From Aestuariibacter sp. A3R04 (GTDB lineage Bacteria; Pseudomonadota; Gammaproteobacteria; Enterobacterales; Alteromonadaceae), in contig NZ_JAHKQR010000001.1 in NCBI RefSeq assembly GCF_018860805.1, positions 281,089-345,088 of the forward strand: a stretch of DNA of 64,000 nt. Reading direction: 5' to 3'. Made by a program: the position numbers and the translations under genes. Below are positions 46,233 through 54,607 of the stretch, piece by piece (positions within the stretch are counted from its first letter, which is position 1; each line of letters starts with the position of its first letter). Under the pieces are notes generated by a model. The model was not told the DNA's origin, did no database searches, and saw only the letters and a list, made by a program, of their open reading frames with translations.

Positions 46233-46450
46233 TAAGTCAAATCCAAAATTCGTTGTGGTGGTCCGTTTTTAAGCGAAGGGATAGTAGCAGATAAAGAATC
46301 CAAATGCGAACCATTTCTATTTGTCTTTGTATGCGTAACTTGCTTTTTTGCAGTCTTTATTGAACCGGAAGAAGTGCTGGAAAAAACTAAGCGTGTGAAG
46401 AGGGCAAGCGTTAAAGAGGTAGAGAGGGAATAATAAGGATCGGACAAAGA

Positions 46451-46485
46451 AAAGGGCACCTTCGGCAATGGCAAAGGTGCCCTTT
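46451..46485 (-). terminator. Rho-independent terminator of the M28 peptidase gene
   Basis: Arms AAAGGGCACCTT (46451-46462) and AAGGTGCCCTTT (46474-46485). Read on the minus strand the stem is followed by a T-rich run (TTTTCTTTG). It lies 15 bp past the peptidase stop. Confidence 0.85.
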
Positions 46486-46500
46486 CTGATTGTCTTGTGG

Positions 46501-48099
46501 TTACTGTCTTGAGGCTTCTCTGGCCGCTTTAAAATCAGACTCCCCCGTCCATGCTGGCCAGTCACCATTATTGGCGAGTTGTGACATAATCTGGCCAATG
46601 AGGTCTAAATCCTGCTCTACACCGCCCAAATCCCAATCTGGAAAGTAGTCATCGCCTGCCTTGTGATAGCGCTGTGCAATGAATGACGGATCGGTGTCGC
46701 CCAAACTCATGAACAAATAAGCCGGAATGCCTTGCCTGGCTGCGGCAAAGTGATCGGAACGAAAAAACAAACCGTTCTGAGGCCGAGGATCGGGTTTGAC
46801 AAATCGTCCCTGGGATTTTGCTACCTTGGCAACATAGTTCTCGAGTTCAGACAAGTTGTTTCCGTATTGCAAAATATAGTCAGTGGCCGGATTGACATTC
46901 ATGCCGTCGATATTGAGAAATGCCACAATATCCGATGCCGGCACCGGCGGGTTTAAGGCGAAATGCTCTGCGCCGATTAACCCGGTTTCTTCAGCGGTGA
47001 ATGCGCCAAACATCAGGGTCCTTTTATTGGGGTGTTTGCTGTGCATATTTTTCATTACCCGAGCAAGGCTGAGAACACCGGCTACGCCAGTGGCGTTGTC
47101 TACGGCACCGTTTAAGATAACCTTGCGGCCGTTTTCTCTTCCTTTACCCAGGCCATCCCAATGGGCGTGCAGAGCTACCCATTCGTCATTTGCCGTGGTA
47201 CCTGGAATGATACCCGCAACATTCTGTGACTCTGCCATTTCGAAATGACTGCGCAAAGTTAGCTTTGCTTTGCCGTTGAGTGGTACCGCCTCAAATCCGG
47301 GGGCAGACGCTTTGGTTTTCATTTCTCGATAGTTCAGGCCATTGGCGGCGAAGAGTTTCTCCGCTGCGCGCAGGTGAATCCATCCCATGACGCCAACCTT
47401 AGACTGGTTGGCGTTCTTGTCTACGAGACTGTATTTGGTGGTTGTGCCGCCTGCCTGTACCACGCCCCAGCCGTAACCAGCGGGCATGGTTTCGTGAACG
47501 ATAAATACGGCCTTTGCGCCCTGGCGTGCAGCTTCTTCGTACTTGTAAGTCCAGCGGCCATAATACGTCATGGCGTTTCCATTAAAAAAATCGTTCCGCT
47601 TAGAGGCAAACCCTGGATCGTTCACCAACACCACCACGGTTTTGCCTTTTACATCAATGTTTTCGTAGTCGTTCCACTGGTATTCAGGTGCGTTGATGCC
47701 GTACCCGGCAAATACTACATCACTATCTAAGGTGATTTGGTCGGCAATGCGCTCTGTTCTGGCCACAAACTCCGTGCCGTTTTCAAAAGAAACATCCCCT
47801 ATCGTTAATGTCATGTTTTGATCGGCAGAAATTTTTGCCAAAGGTACTTTCTGGATGTAGCTGTTTCCAAACGCAGGCTCCAGACCTATGGACTTAAACT
47901 GGCTTACCAGATAATCCACCGTTTTTTGCTCGCCTGGCGTCAGTGGTGCCCGGCCTTCAAAGTCGTCACTGGCCAGTGTTTTAACATCTTGCCGATATTT
48001 GTTCAGATTGATAGCCTCGCCGATGGGCGAAACCGTAGTGGCAGCGAAAGCGCCGGTGGCAGCCACTAACGTGCCGCCGAAAAATAACGTTTTCAACAT
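46501..48099 (-). CDS. Secreted M28-family zinc aminopeptidase
   Basis: 532 residues with a signal peptide ending GAFAA. A PA-type insert domain lies about 110-280. The dinuclear zinc site of M28 peptidases is present: H313 and D315 (HAHWDGLG), D334 (GAVDNATG), the E370-E371 pair (FTAEETG), D398 (NIDGMN) and H450 (FRSDHFAA). Removal of N-terminal amino acids from peptides in the periplasm or outside the cell is expected. A terminator follows at 46451. The gene is read away from speA. Confidence 0.93.
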   Translation of the reverse strand: MLKTLFFGGTLVAATGAFAATTVSPIGEAINLNKYRQDVKTLASDDFEGRAPLTPGEQKTVDYLVSQFKSIGLEPAFGNSYIQKVPLAKISADQNMTLTIGDVSFENGTEFVARTERIADQITLDSDVVFAGYGINAPEYQWNDYENIDVKGKTVVVLVNDPGFASKRNDFFNGNAMTYYGRWTYKYEEAARQGAKAVFIVHETMPAGYGWGVVQAGGTTTKYSLVDKNANQSKVGVMGWIHLRAAEKLFAANGLNYREMKTKASAPGFEAVPLNGKAKLTLRSHFEMAESQNVAGIIPGTTANDEWVALHAHWDGLGKGRENGRKVILNGAVDNATGVAGVLSLARVMKNMHSKHPNKRTLMFGAFTAEETGLIGAEHFALNPPVPASDIVAFLNIDGMNVNPATDYILQYGNNLSELENYVAKVAKSQGRFVKPDPRPQNGLFFRSDHFAAARQGIPAYLFMSLGDTDPSFIAQRYHKAGDDYFPDWDLGGVEQDLDLIGQIMSQLANNGDWPAWTGESDFKAAREASRQ

Positions 48100-48434
48100 A
48101 AAGTTTATTGTCGTTGTGGTGTGTGAAATGGCACATTACGCAATTCAACCAACGACGACAATGCCTTGGCGGTAAAACTCCGGGGCAAATCGGTAAACTG
48201 TCAGTTCGTTGGGCGCCGATAAATTGTATTTTAGTGAATTCAGAGCTGCTAAAGCGGCTAACACGTGTGGGTAAATATTCGTAAATTGCCATTAAATTTT
48301 CACATTGATTGACGATTTTCATAGCACTGCCTTACAAGACGATTATAATGGCGCCCAAATCAGGGTCTGTAATCCACAACTATTCCTGCTTGGTATAACG
48401 AGCAGAGTTTTTACATTTTTAAGGTGAAAGAAAA
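48100..48434 (+). other. Intergenic region with divergent promoters (peptidase, speA)
   Basis: 335 bp. TATAAT at 48344-48349 is a good -10 box for speA about 85 bp before its start; no -35 at the right distance is convincing (TTGACG at 48309 is 29 bp away). AAGGTGA at 48421-48427 is the speA ribosome site. Confidence 0.4.
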
Positions 48435-50351
48435 TTGGCTGAGTGGAGCATCGAAGAAGCGGAAAAGTTGTACGGCGTCTCTCGTTGGGGCGGTGGCTAC
48501 TTTACCATTGGTGACAATGGAAACATCCATGTCACTCCAGTGCCTTCAGACACGGGAATTCGTATTGATTTTAAAGCAGTTATCGACGAGATCCGCGAAG
48601 AGGGTGTTCAATTTCCTGTGGTAATACGCTTTCACGATGTGTTGCGCTCGCAGGTGGCAAACCTAAACAGCATATTTCGCAATACCATCGCCGAGGCTGA
48701 ATATCAGGGCGAATATCAAGGTGTTTACCCGGTAAAAGTGAATCAAATGCGCGAAGTAGTAGAGGAAATTGTCGATGCTGGTGAGCCCTTTAACTATGGT
48801 TTGGAAGCCGGTTCTAAAGCTGAGTTAATTACTGTATTGGCGTTAAATACCAATGAAGATTCTCTGACGATACTCAACGGCTACAAAGACGAAGAATTCA
48901 TGAAGCTGGCCTTATTAGGGCGCAAGCTGGGTCGTCGAGTCGTTGTTGTTATAGAGAAATATTCGGAACTCACGTTGCTGGTGCGTATCGCCAAAGAGCT
49001 TGGCATTGACCCGATTATAGGTATGCGTTCGAAAATGACGGTAAAAGGGCGCGGAAAATGGGAAAGCTCTGGTGGCGAGCGCGCTAAATTTGGTTTAACC
49101 GTGGCGGAGATTTTGAAAGCGGCCCGTTTCCTTCGCGAAGAAGGCATGGAATCTTGCTTTAAGTTACTTCACTTTCACATTGGTAGTCAGTTGACAGATA
49201 TCCGTTCAGTGAAAGAAGCCATGACCGAGGGGGCGCGCATTTATGCAGAGCTACACAAACTCGGATTTCAACTCGACTATGTAGACGTGGGTGGTGGTCT
49301 TGGTATCGACTATGATGGCAGTGCCTCAACGAACGAATCATCACGCAACTATAACATGCAGGAATATGTTTCTGACGTTGTCTATGGCATGAAGGAAGTC
49401 TGTGATTTGGAGGGCGTTCCTCATCCGAATCTGGTGAGTGAAAGTGGCCGCGCCATTACCGCTCATCACAGCTGCGTTATTACTGAGATTGTCGGCGAGA
49501 TTCGCTCAGACATGGCCGAAGTGGATGTATCTCCTGAAGATGGAGAACACGTGTTTGTCAGCAATATCAGAGAACTCTTTGAAACCTTCGACGAACAGAC
49601 AAACGTGCAGGAGGTTTTCAATGATGCGTCTCAGTGGAAAGAGCAAGCCATGGATGCCTTTAAGCTTCGTGTGCTGACGCTGGATGAATTGGGTAAAATT
49701 GAAACCCTGTACTGGCGCATTATGAAGCGAATTCAAGCCTATTACGCTCAGGCTGAGTATGTGCCCGAAGAAATTCAGGGCCTTGACTACAGTTTGTCTT
49801 CTCAATATTTGGCAAATTTTTCTGTTTTCCAATCGGCTGCTGATACCTGGGCAATTGACCAGCTTCTCCCCGTTGTACCGGTTACCCGAATGAACGAAAA
49901 GCCAGAGGTTAATTGTTCGTTAGTGGATATAACCTGTGACAGTGACGGGAAGATTGATCAATTTACTGCTGGCCGAGAAATCACCGATATTCTGCCCATG
50001 CACAAGCTGAAAAAGGATGAGCCGTACTATGTGGGACTTTTCCTTACAGGGGCATATCAGGATGTGATGGGAGATATGCACAACCTCTTTGGGCGGCTGA
50101 ACGAAGTACACATTTTCAGTTACGATGATGATCCTCAGGATTTTTACATTGAGGAAGTGGTGAAGGGGTCATCGGTTCAGGATGTACTGGAGATTATGCA
50201 GTACAACCCGCGAGCAATGGCGTCCGATGTAAAAAGGATGATTGATCGCCAGATTTCCAGTGGCAATTTAAATCCACGAGAAGCCGTGCGATGGACGGAT
50301 TTTTATGAAAGTTGTTTGAGTGGTTATACCTACATGAAAACCCGCTCCTGA
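48435..50351 (+). CDS. speA: Biosynthetic arginine decarboxylase
   Basis: 638 residues from a TTG start with AAGGTGA 7 bases upstream; the product starts AEWSIEEAEKLYGVSRWGGG, matching the family N-terminus, so TTG is right. It is a PLP fold III decarboxylase: GVYPVKVNQ near residue 97 holds the PLP lysine, FGLEAGSK-type segment near 120 (NYGLEAGSKAEL), HFHIGSQ near 247, YVDVGGGLGIDYDGS near 283 and SESGRA near 335. It makes agmatine for polyamine synthesis. No speB gene is next to it. Transcription ends at the hairpin at 50362. Confidence 0.96.
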   Translation: MAEWSIEEAEKLYGVSRWGGGYFTIGDNGNIHVTPVPSDTGIRIDFKAVIDEIREEGVQFPVVIRFHDVLRSQVANLNSIFRNTIAEAEYQGEYQGVYPVKVNQMREVVEEIVDAGEPFNYGLEAGSKAELITVLALNTNEDSLTILNGYKDEEFMKLALLGRKLGRRVVVVIEKYSELTLLVRIAKELGIDPIIGMRSKMTVKGRGKWESSGGERAKFGLTVAEILKAARFLREEGMESCFKLLHFHIGSQLTDIRSVKEAMTEGARIYAELHKLGFQLDYVDVGGGLGIDYDGSASTNESSRNYNMQEYVSDVVYGMKEVCDLEGVPHPNLVSESGRAITAHHSCVITEIVGEIRSDMAEVDVSPEDGEHVFVSNIRELFETFDEQTNVQEVFNDASQWKEQAMDAFKLRVLTLDELGKIETLYWRIMKRIQAYYAQAEYVPEEIQGLDYSLSSQYLANFSVFQSAADTWAIDQLLPVVPVTRMNEKPEVNCSLVDITCDSDGKIDQFTAGREITDILPMHKLKKDEPYYVGLFLTGAYQDVMGDMHNLFGRLNEVHIFSYDDDPQDFYIEEVVKGSSVQDVLEIMQYNPRAMASDVKRMIDRQISSGNLNPREAVRWTDFYESCLSGYTYMKTRS

Positions 50352-50361
50352 CGGCAAACGG

Positions 50362-50401
50362 CGGGCTTAGGCACTGTTTACTACAGCTGAGCCCGTTTTT
50401 T
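50362..50401 (+). terminator. Rho-independent terminator of speA
   Basis: CGGGCTTAG (50362-50370) pairs with CTGAGCCCG (50387-50395) with one mismatch, followed by TTTTTT. The right arm lies inside the end of the convergent serine-hydrolase gene, so the two transcripts overlap. Confidence 0.75.
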
Positions 50402-51535
50402 GTCGGCTTGTTCAAAATAGCGGGCCCAAAATTGCGCCGTGGTAGTATTGATCATATTCGATTCGGCATTCATCAGCATGACATAGCCAGCGCTGTAGTC
50501 AGGAGAAAAAGCCACATCAGCGCGATAACCTTTCACCCACCCGCTGTGATAGTTCAGGCGCTTGCCGTCAAAATCGTAAATGCGCCAGCCCTTGCCGTAA
50601 TAGGCCTGAGTTAAATACTGTCGCCAACCTCGTCGGTAAACTTCGCGACTGGTTTTTATAAGGGGAGCGGTAATATCCTCAATAATTTCTGGCGGAACCA
50701 CAGTGGGAAATTCCCCTAGCATGGCCTGTAAATAAATCGTCATATCTCTGATGCTGGCATTGACGCCAGCAGCAGGTGCGAAACGATAATAGTTGCTCTC
50801 TACAATGCCTTCACGCCATTTGTTTCGGGCTATGGCAATGTGGGGCCGTGCCCAGCTCTGTGAAGCAAGTAAAGCCCCTTTCCCTGCACTCGCTGTTTTC
50901 ATGCCAAGAGGTGTAAATACGAGTTCGTCAAGTTGGCGATGGTACGACGTATTGTGCATTCCCAGGTAATATGCAATGGCTCCGAACATGGCGTTTTGGT
51001 AGGTGTAACAGTTGCCAGGGCTGCAAAGAGGCTCAAGAACGGCGAGCTGTTGCAGCACCCGCTCCAACGAATAATCTGCTTCAATGAGGTTGTCGTAGGC
51101 ATTCGGCATAAAGCCACTGGATTGGCTGACAATATGTTGAAGCGTGAGGGAGTTCATACCTTTACCGGTAAAGGGAATCGTGGGAACTAATTCAGAAATC
51201 GGCATGTCCCACCGAAGTTTGCCTTGCTGAACCAGTTTGGCAGTCAGTAAAGCTGTGAATGATTTAGATACAGAGGCTAAACGAAATACAGTATCAGCGG
51301 TGATGGGCTTACCGTGCTCATGGGTTTTGCCATAAACGTAAACTTTTGGGGTCTCCCCTTGTTGATAATAAACAAAAGCGTATCCGGGAACATTGTATTT
51401 AATCGCTTGTTTCTTCACGTACCTGGCGTAGTCTTCCAACCATGCTTCATTTGCGTAGCTTACTGTTGGCAGTATCGTGCAGAGTATGACCGTGAGCAGC
51501 GCCCTGTAGATAAAGTGAAACAATGTAGTCAACAA
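50381..51535 (-). CDS. Serine hydrolase of the class C beta-lactamase / AmpH-like family
   Basis: 384 residues with a signal peptide ending VSYA. The nucleophile motif is S88-V-S-K91 (RLASVSKSF), and YQN near residue 195 corresponds to the Y-x-N motif. A late HSGWVKGY segment takes the place of the K-T-G box. Such proteins hydrolyse peptidoglycan stem peptides or esters more often than beta-lactams. The start is a TTG with GGAG 6 bases upstream on the minus strand. The gene end overlaps the speA terminator. Confidence 0.87.
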   Translation of the reverse strand: MLTTLFHFIYRALLTVILCTILPTVSYANEAWLEDYARYVKKQAIKYNVPGYAFVYYQQGETPKVYVYGKTHEHGKPITADTVFRLASVSKSFTALLTAKLVQQGKLRWDMPISELVPTIPFTGKGMNSLTLQHIVSQSSGFMPNAYDNLIEADYSLERVLQQLAVLEPLCSPGNCYTYQNAMFGAIAYYLGMHNTSYHRQLDELVFTPLGMKTASAGKGALLASQSWARPHIAIARNKWREGIVESNYYRFAPAAGVNASIRDMTIYLQAMLGEFPTVVPPEIIEDITAPLIKTSREVYRRGWRQYLTQAYYGKGWRIYDFDGKRLNYHSGWVKGYRADVAFSPDYSAGYVMLMNAESNMINTTTAQFWARYFEQADKKRAQL

Positions 51536-51845
51536 AAATAACTCCGCCGGTTATTGTGTAGCTTCATTCCGTGAAACTAGCAATTATTTGCTCGTATTAT
51601 GCTGCTCGGTCAGTGCAGAATCAACTGTATCCTTACGGCGCCACAGCAGCGGACACAGACTCTGTCGCTGTCTTGTATCGTGTGTATTCGAGGGTTTTTG
51701 CATTCGCAAGAAGTTGTAATGCATCTTTAGAGCGGTTGGAAACCTTGTCAGATAGTCCTAATTGAGTGCCGAATTCGTCGCTCATTACTCAACGATATGT
51801 TTTACACTGCTCTTTCTTCAGACGACATTAATGTAGCGAGCGGCC
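51536..51845 (+). other. Intergenic region between divergent genes
   Basis: 310 bp between the divergent serine hydrolase and Ada-AlkA genes. Short frames in it have no ribosome site or recognisable product. It must carry both promoters; no boxes or Ada-box-like sequence could be set with confidence. Confidence 0.35.
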
Positions 51846-53255
51846 ATGTATGGCGAAGTGAAAGACAGCGAGCAAATAAAACAGTACAGCCAAGCGAGAC
51901 AATCCCGGGATCCAAGGTTCGATGGCCATTTTTTTGTGGCGGTCATCTCTACGGGAATTTTTTGTCGACCGGTGTGTCCAGCGCGATTGCCAAGTGAAAT
52001 CAATGTCAGATACTACCTTCACGCTGCACAAGCCGCTCATGCTGGGTTTCGCCCCTGTTTGCGTTGCCGGCCAGACAGCGCGCCTCTGTCTCCTGCGTGG
52101 TTGGGAGTTGCTTCTACTGTGCAGCGCGCTGAGCGCTTACTCAGCGAAATTCCGCCTCAGCCAGTGTCGAAAATTGCATGTCGACTAGGAGTATCTCCGC
52201 GCTATCTGCATAGACTCATGTCCTCCCGGGTAGGTATGCCTCCTGTGGTATGGCAAAAATACCAGCAGTTGTTGTTTGCCAAACGTCTGTTACAGCAGTC
52301 TTCGTTGTCGGTGGAGGACGTTGCCGTGGCCAGCGGCTTTAATTCTGCCAGACGATTGCAGATCACCATGAAGAAATATTGGAAGCTAACGCCGTCACAG
52401 TGCCGGGGACACGTGAAAAACGCCTTTTGCATACACCGTCAGATTAATATGACGGTGTATTTCAGAGCGCCTTATCACTGGCCTTTTGTGAGAGATTTTC
52501 TTGCGGTGAGAGCGATACCCGGCACGGAGGATGTGACTACTTCCAGTTATCGCCGAATATTCAGTAGTCAAAACTGCCAAGGGGTAATTGAAGCAACCTA
52601 TCAGGGCAGTAAAAATGCGTTTGCTGTTACACTGACAATCAGTAATCTGAGCGCCGTTAGGCGAATTGTGGAAAATCTAACCCGGGTGCTCGACTTACAC
52701 GCTGACCCACAAGTCATTGAAGCGGCTCTCGCCCGCGCTGGTATCCCACAATCACGGCTGTGTGAAGGTATTCGCCTTCCCGGAGTGTGGAGTGCCTTTG
52801 AGGCCGGTTGCCGAGCCATACTGGGGCAACAGGTTTCTGTAAAAGCGGCAATGAATAATCTGATGAAGCTGGTACAGCACCTTGGGGAAGAAACGGATAG
52901 CGGGAGAGCATTTCCGTCGCCCAAGCGGGTGGCAGACGATCCGTTAACTTTTCTGAAGATGCCCGAAGTCAGAAAGCAAGCGCTGAGAAATCTGGCCGTC
53001 TACTTCAATGATATTGGTGATGAACGCCCTGAGGAGCGCGATCTGCTAGCCCTCAAAGGAATAGGCCCATGGACAGCAGACTATTTGATGATGCGCGGGG
53101 AGAGTGAACCAGATCGGTTCTTAGGTTCAGATTTAGTTGTCAGAAAAATGAGTGAGCAATTTCCAGTGAATGATGAGGTGGCGGCGCCCTGGCGAAGCTA
53201 TTTAACCCTGCAACTGTGGCAGTTAGCAAATGAGAGAACAGCAAAGGCGGAATAA
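51846..53255 (+). CDS. Ada-type methyl sensor fused to AlkA DNA-3-methyladenine glycosylase
   Basis: 469 residues, three modules. Residues about 20-85 are the Ada zinc domain with C40, C44, C71 and C74 (GIFCRPVCPA and RPCLRCRPD); C40 is the position that takes methyl from phosphotriesters. Residues about 90-195 are an AraC-type helix-turn-helix domain (IACRLGVSPRYLHRLM, VAVASGFNSARRLQ). Residues about 200-469 are AlkA: helix-hairpin-helix LLALKGIGPWTADYL and catalytic D429 in GSDLVVRK. It likely senses alkylation and removes 3-methyladenine. The ogt gene follows at 2 bp, so direct reversal and excision repair are co-expressed. The start codon is the first ATG; its ribosome site is weak. Confidence 0.93.
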   Translation: MYGEVKDSEQIKQYSQARQSRDPRFDGHFFVAVISTGIFCRPVCPARLPSEINVRYYLHAAQAAHAGFRPCLRCRPDSAPLSPAWLGVASTVQRAERLLSEIPPQPVSKIACRLGVSPRYLHRLMSSRVGMPPVVWQKYQQLLFAKRLLQQSSLSVEDVAVASGFNSARRLQITMKKYWKLTPSQCRGHVKNAFCIHRQINMTVYFRAPYHWPFVRDFLAVRAIPGTEDVTTSSYRRIFSSQNCQGVIEATYQGSKNAFAVTLTISNLSAVRRIVENLTRVLDLHADPQVIEAALARAGIPQSRLCEGIRLPGVWSAFEAGCRAILGQQVSVKAAMNNLMKLVQHLGEETDSGRAFPSPKRVADDPLTFLKMPEVRKQALRNLAVYFNDIGDERPEERDLLALKGIGPWTADYLMMRGESEPDRFLGSDLVVRKMSEQFPVNDEVAAPWRSYLTLQLWQLANERTAKAE

Positions 53256-53257
53256 TC

Positions 53258-53707
53258 ATGAATAGCGACTTTATGCCCAGCCCGTTTGGGGGCCTTGAAG
53301 TTATTGCCATCGAACGGGGAATAGCTTGCATTCGGTTTGTGGATGACAAGCCTGAGGTCACAGCGCCATCGGACTTAACTCGTCTTGCGATGACGCAGTT
53401 GTCTGAGTATTTCGCTGGCGTACGCAGGCACTTCGATCTACCCCTGGTTCCCACAGGCACTCCGTTTCAACAACGGGTCTGGCAGGCGTTGGTAACCATT
53501 CCCTACGGCGAGACCTGTAGCTATGGTTACATCGCACAGCGCATTGGCAATCCGAAGGGCGTGCGGGCGGTGGGGCTTGCCAATGGGAAAAACCCTATTG
53601 CTATTGTGGTGCCCTGCCATCGCGTAATTGGGGCGAATGGCAAGTTAACCGGCTATGCCGGTGGGCTTGATCGCAAAGCCGGTTTATTACGTTTAGAAGG
53701 TGCATAG
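53258..53707 (+). CDS. ogt: Methylated-DNA-[protein]-cysteine S-methyltransferase
   Basis: 149 residues. The active site is C120 in IVVPCHRVIG, preceded by the DNA-binding helix-turn-helix segment (FQQRVWQALVTIPYGET, YIAQRIGNPKGVRAVG). It transfers the O6-methyl group of guanine to C120 in a one-use reaction. It starts 2 bp after the Ada-AlkA stop, in the same operon. The upstream N-terminal domain is short, as in stand-alone Ogt proteins. Confidence 0.95.
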   Translation: MNSDFMPSPFGGLEVIAIERGIACIRFVDDKPEVTAPSDLTRLAMTQLSEYFAGVRRHFDLPLVPTGTPFQQRVWQALVTIPYGETCSYGYIAQRIGNPKGVRAVGLANGKNPIAIVVPCHRVIGANGKLTGYAGGLDRKAGLLRLEGA

Positions 53708-53713
53708 TAAAGA

Positions 53714-54598
53714 ATGACAAGTAAAGATATTTTTTCACTGGCGCTACTGGGCGCTATTTGGGGGGGATCATTCATTTTTATGCGTGTAGCAGCACCGGAA
53801 TTCGGCGTGTTTGCGTTAGTTGAAATACGCGCAGTATTGGCTACCGCTATTATGTTGCCTTTTCTGATAGCGGTTGGAGGGTGGCGAAACATAAAGCGAT
53901 ACTGGTGGCAAATTGGCTTTATCGGCGCGTTAAATACAGCCATTCCTTTCGTGCTGTTTAATTACAGTAGTTTGCATTTAGAGGCCGGAGTGAATGCTAT
54001 TTTAAATGCTACAGCTCCCATGTTCGGCGCATTGGTGGCTTTTTTATGGTTGAAAGACACGCTAAAACCGTCAGCCGTGACGGGACTGTTCTTAGGCTTC
54101 ATTGGTGTTATTGTGCTCAGTGCACATAAAGTCGGGTCAGGGCATGTGAGCGTGGTACCCATTCTCACCGCTTGTATGGCAACCTTGTGCTACGGTATTG
54201 CGGCTTGTGCAATGAAACGCTGGTTGGCTGGCGTGAAGCCCATAGTGGTTGCTACGGGTAGTCAAATTTTCGCGTCGCTAATACTGTTGCCGTTTTCCCT
54301 TGCCACTTTACCGGCAACCATGCCCTCGGGGCTGGCGTGGTTAAATGCCATTGCACTGGCTGTGTTGGGTACTGGTATTGCGTATATTCTGTATTTTAAT
54401 CTTATCGCCACAATCGGGCCGGCTAAAGCCATATCTGTGGGTTATCTGGTACCGCTTTTCGGTATTATTTGGGGGTTGTTATTTTTGAATGAGAGTTTGT
54501 CAGTGCAAACTCTAACCGGCGGCGTACTCATTTTACTGGGCGTAGCATTAACTACAGGGGTTATTCAACGGCTATGGCGTACGCGTACCGCGGAATAA
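53714..54598 (+). CDS. EamA/DMT-family transporter
   Basis: 294 residues with ten hydrophobic segments in two EamA repeats (WGGSFIFMRVAAPEFG near the start and GYLVPLFGIIWGLLFLNESL near residue 250). It is a drug/metabolite exporter family member; substrate unknown. It begins 6 bp after ogt and may be read with the DNA repair genes. It is convergent with the GGDEF gene, with 9 bp between the stops. Confidence 0.9.
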   Translation: MTSKDIFSLALLGAIWGGSFIFMRVAAPEFGVFALVEIRAVLATAIMLPFLIAVGGWRNIKRYWWQIGFIGALNTAIPFVLFNYSSLHLEAGVNAILNATAPMFGALVAFLWLKDTLKPSAVTGLFLGFIGVIVLSAHKVGSGHVSVVPILTACMATLCYGIAACAMKRWLAGVKPIVVATGSQIFASLILLPFSLATLPATMPSGLAWLNAIALAVLGTGIAYILYFNLIATIGPAKAISVGYLVPLFGIIWGLLFLNESLSVQTLTGGVLILLGVALTTGVIQRLWRTRTAE

Positions 54599-54607
54599 TA
54601 TAGCGGA

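Noticed and set aside
48309..48349. TTGACG and TATAAT as a speA promoter
   Set aside because: The spacing is 29 bp, far from the usual 16-18; only the -10 box is worth noting.
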